A DNA stretch of 17,904 nucleotides. It comes from Cephalothrix spiralis (lineage: Eukaryota > Nemertea > Palaeonemertea > Archinemertea > Cephalotrichidae). A program made the position numbers and the translations under genes. The stretch lies in NCBI GenBank assembly GCA_032353305.1, contig JAUCNG010377815.1:1-17904 (forward strand), written 5' to 3'. Below, in pieces: positions 17,040 to 17,904 of the stretch. Below the pieces are notes generated by a model, which was given only the letters and a program-made list of their open reading frames with translations, ran no database searches and was not told the origin of the DNA. Numbering within the stretch: position 1 is the stretch's first letter; every line of letters begins with the position of its first letter.

Positions 17040-17104
17040 CATGCGGGGAGGGAAGAAGATGGTGCTTCGATTTGATGATTGGATATTTTGATAGAATAAG
17101 GTTC
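17040..17104 (-). CDS. CWH43: CWH43 / PGAP2-interacting protein, EEP-like domain exon, first in window
   Basis: CWH43 joins PGAP2 in remodelling the lipid of GPI anchors at ER/Golgi membranes; the yeast homologue puts ceramide on the anchor. The family is about 700 residues, with membrane segments followed by a C-terminal EEP-like domain; this window covers roughly the last 195 residues. This 65-base exon follows TTTTGCTTAG and ends before GTATGT. Its first base ends a split codon, probably Gly, then NLILSKYPIIKSKHHLLPSP and H follow, and the last base begins the Gly codon completed in the exon at 15536. ILSKYPI is the EEP ILSRYPI strand, and the KSxHHLLPSP wording is family-specific. The next upstream exon was not identified within the window. 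Confidence 0.92.
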
Positions 17105-17904
17105 CTAAGCAAAAGATGATAAATATTAAGCATATTGGAATAACAATTAATTAATCTACACATGTTCATTGAACTTTTGGTATTCAATGTGCATACCCCA
17201 GTTTTCGCATCCCGTGCCCTATTATCTTCTAAAAAGCTTGTTCAAAATGTGAGTTCCATAAAGGGTCCTTTTGGTTGCCCTTCGAAATTCATTGGACACC
17301 AAGGCTTTAAAGTGGGCCAGACCCTTTCGAAAATATAAACTTGAACCTAGAACTTCACAAGCTTTCCGAATATATGATGGTTGCTGGGCTTATTTCCACA
17401 CTTTCTGAGATTTTCGAGAGGGAGAAAACTAGGGCCTGATCAAATACACAAAGTTTTTAAGGTAACATCATAAATAAGGTAACATCATAAGTAAAGAATG
17501 ACAGGAATGAATTTCAAAATGAATATCGTTAAAACATATCAGCCTCAGGTGAGCCCAGAAATATCTATCCAAAATACCTCATATTTATTCAAAGTGTCAA
17601 TTAGCGCTAGGTTTGGATCAAAATATGGGAAACATAGGATTTTTTAAAGAAAAAATAGGATTTTATGGATCCAGAATTATAGGATAATATAGGATTTAGT
17701 GCGTGAATAAACAAACAATCAATAACTGTATTGCAAAAATGCTGCTCTAATTCTATCTTAGATTATTGTGGATGAAATATAGGAAATATAGGACATTTCG
17801 GTCAAATATAGGATTTTTAGGAATATAGGATATTATTTCATAGTCATTTAATTTCAAGGATTGTCATTGGCCCATTCGTACCACGTGGTGCGTCTCTATT
17901 TAGC
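17105..17904 (-). other. CWH43 intron (partial), no upstream exon recognised
   Basis: About 800 bp upstream of the first visible CWH43 exon shows no frame matching the expected preceding EEP segment. The distal 270 bp are rich in ATAGGATTTT words (listed separately). The intron therefore probably continues past the window edge. Confidence 0.6.
17635..17835. repeat. Interspersed ATAGGATTTT motif cluster
   Basis: At least eight ATAGGATTT, ATAGGATAAT or ATAGGAAAT variants are scattered at irregular spacing, in two clumps (17635-17700 and 17775-17832). The word is close to the complement of the CCTAAAAT words at 3511-3920. Confidence 0.6.

Noticed and set aside
17177-17240. Possible CWH43 exon ending at a GTATGC donor (- strand)
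   Set aside because: The preceding translation does not resemble the family, and the donor phase does not give the xx|G split needed by the exon at 17104.
17840-17904. Possible upstream CWH43 exon at the window edge (- strand, reading LNRDAPRGTNGPMTILEIK)
   Set aside because: No usable donor follows, and the frame does not resemble the expected segment before ILSKYPI.

Overview
The window is animal nuclear DNA: split genes with GT/AG introns, no bacterial operon or Shine-Dalgarno layout, AT-rich non-coding sequence and many short inverted-repeat elements. The two recognisable proteins are metazoan-type. A marine invertebrate, possibly a mollusc or other lophotrochozoan, fits the style, but the sequence does not fix the taxon.

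Two protein genes converge tail to tail. On the + strand (1-3037) is the 3' part of an ING1/ING2-type inhibitor-of-growth gene: the end of the ING coiled-coil exon (1-90), a linker exon with a Gln run and basic NLS-like stretch (1211-1419), and the terminal exon with a complete H3K4me3-reader PHD finger (2717-3037). On the - strand (17104 down to 10570) are the last five coding exons of CWH43/PGAP2-interacting protein, the C-terminal endonuclease/exonuclease/phosphatase-like (EEP) part of a GPI-anchor lipid-remodelling factor. Exons 17040-17104, 15395-15536, 14107-14256, 12649-12801 and 10570-10648 join with matching phases to a continuous frame ending at a stop. The 5' parts of both genes lie outside the window. 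A complete tRNA-Pro(UGG) gene (14486-14557, - strand) sits in a CWH43 intron in the same orientation.

The rest, about 94 percent, is non-coding and made largely of small non-autonomous elements and simple arrays. There is a tRNA-derived SINE (about 786-1027), a foldback element in the ING intron (1456-2109), an 18-bp inverted pair enclosing a 40-bp minisatellite and a CCTAAAAT cluster (3082-4001), a near-complete hairpin element (4306-4650), a TA-flanked IR element (6377-6611), a 17-bp array (6978-7077), a small IR element (7105-7253), nested inverted repeats (7619-8181), a mariner-like 619-bp element (9668-10286), a piggyBac-like TTAA-flanked element (10883-11428), a GGCC-ended element with CCGCCGGCGG cores (12194-12491, with a second partial copy at 15651), a CG-rich mixed-orientation satellite (about 12840-14035), and a long-TIR element carrying NRF1-like palindromes (about 16243-16824).

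No novel multigene system is visible. The points most worth a second look are the degenerate EEP motifs in CWH43, the CG-rich satellite, and the element family with regulatory-like palindromes.
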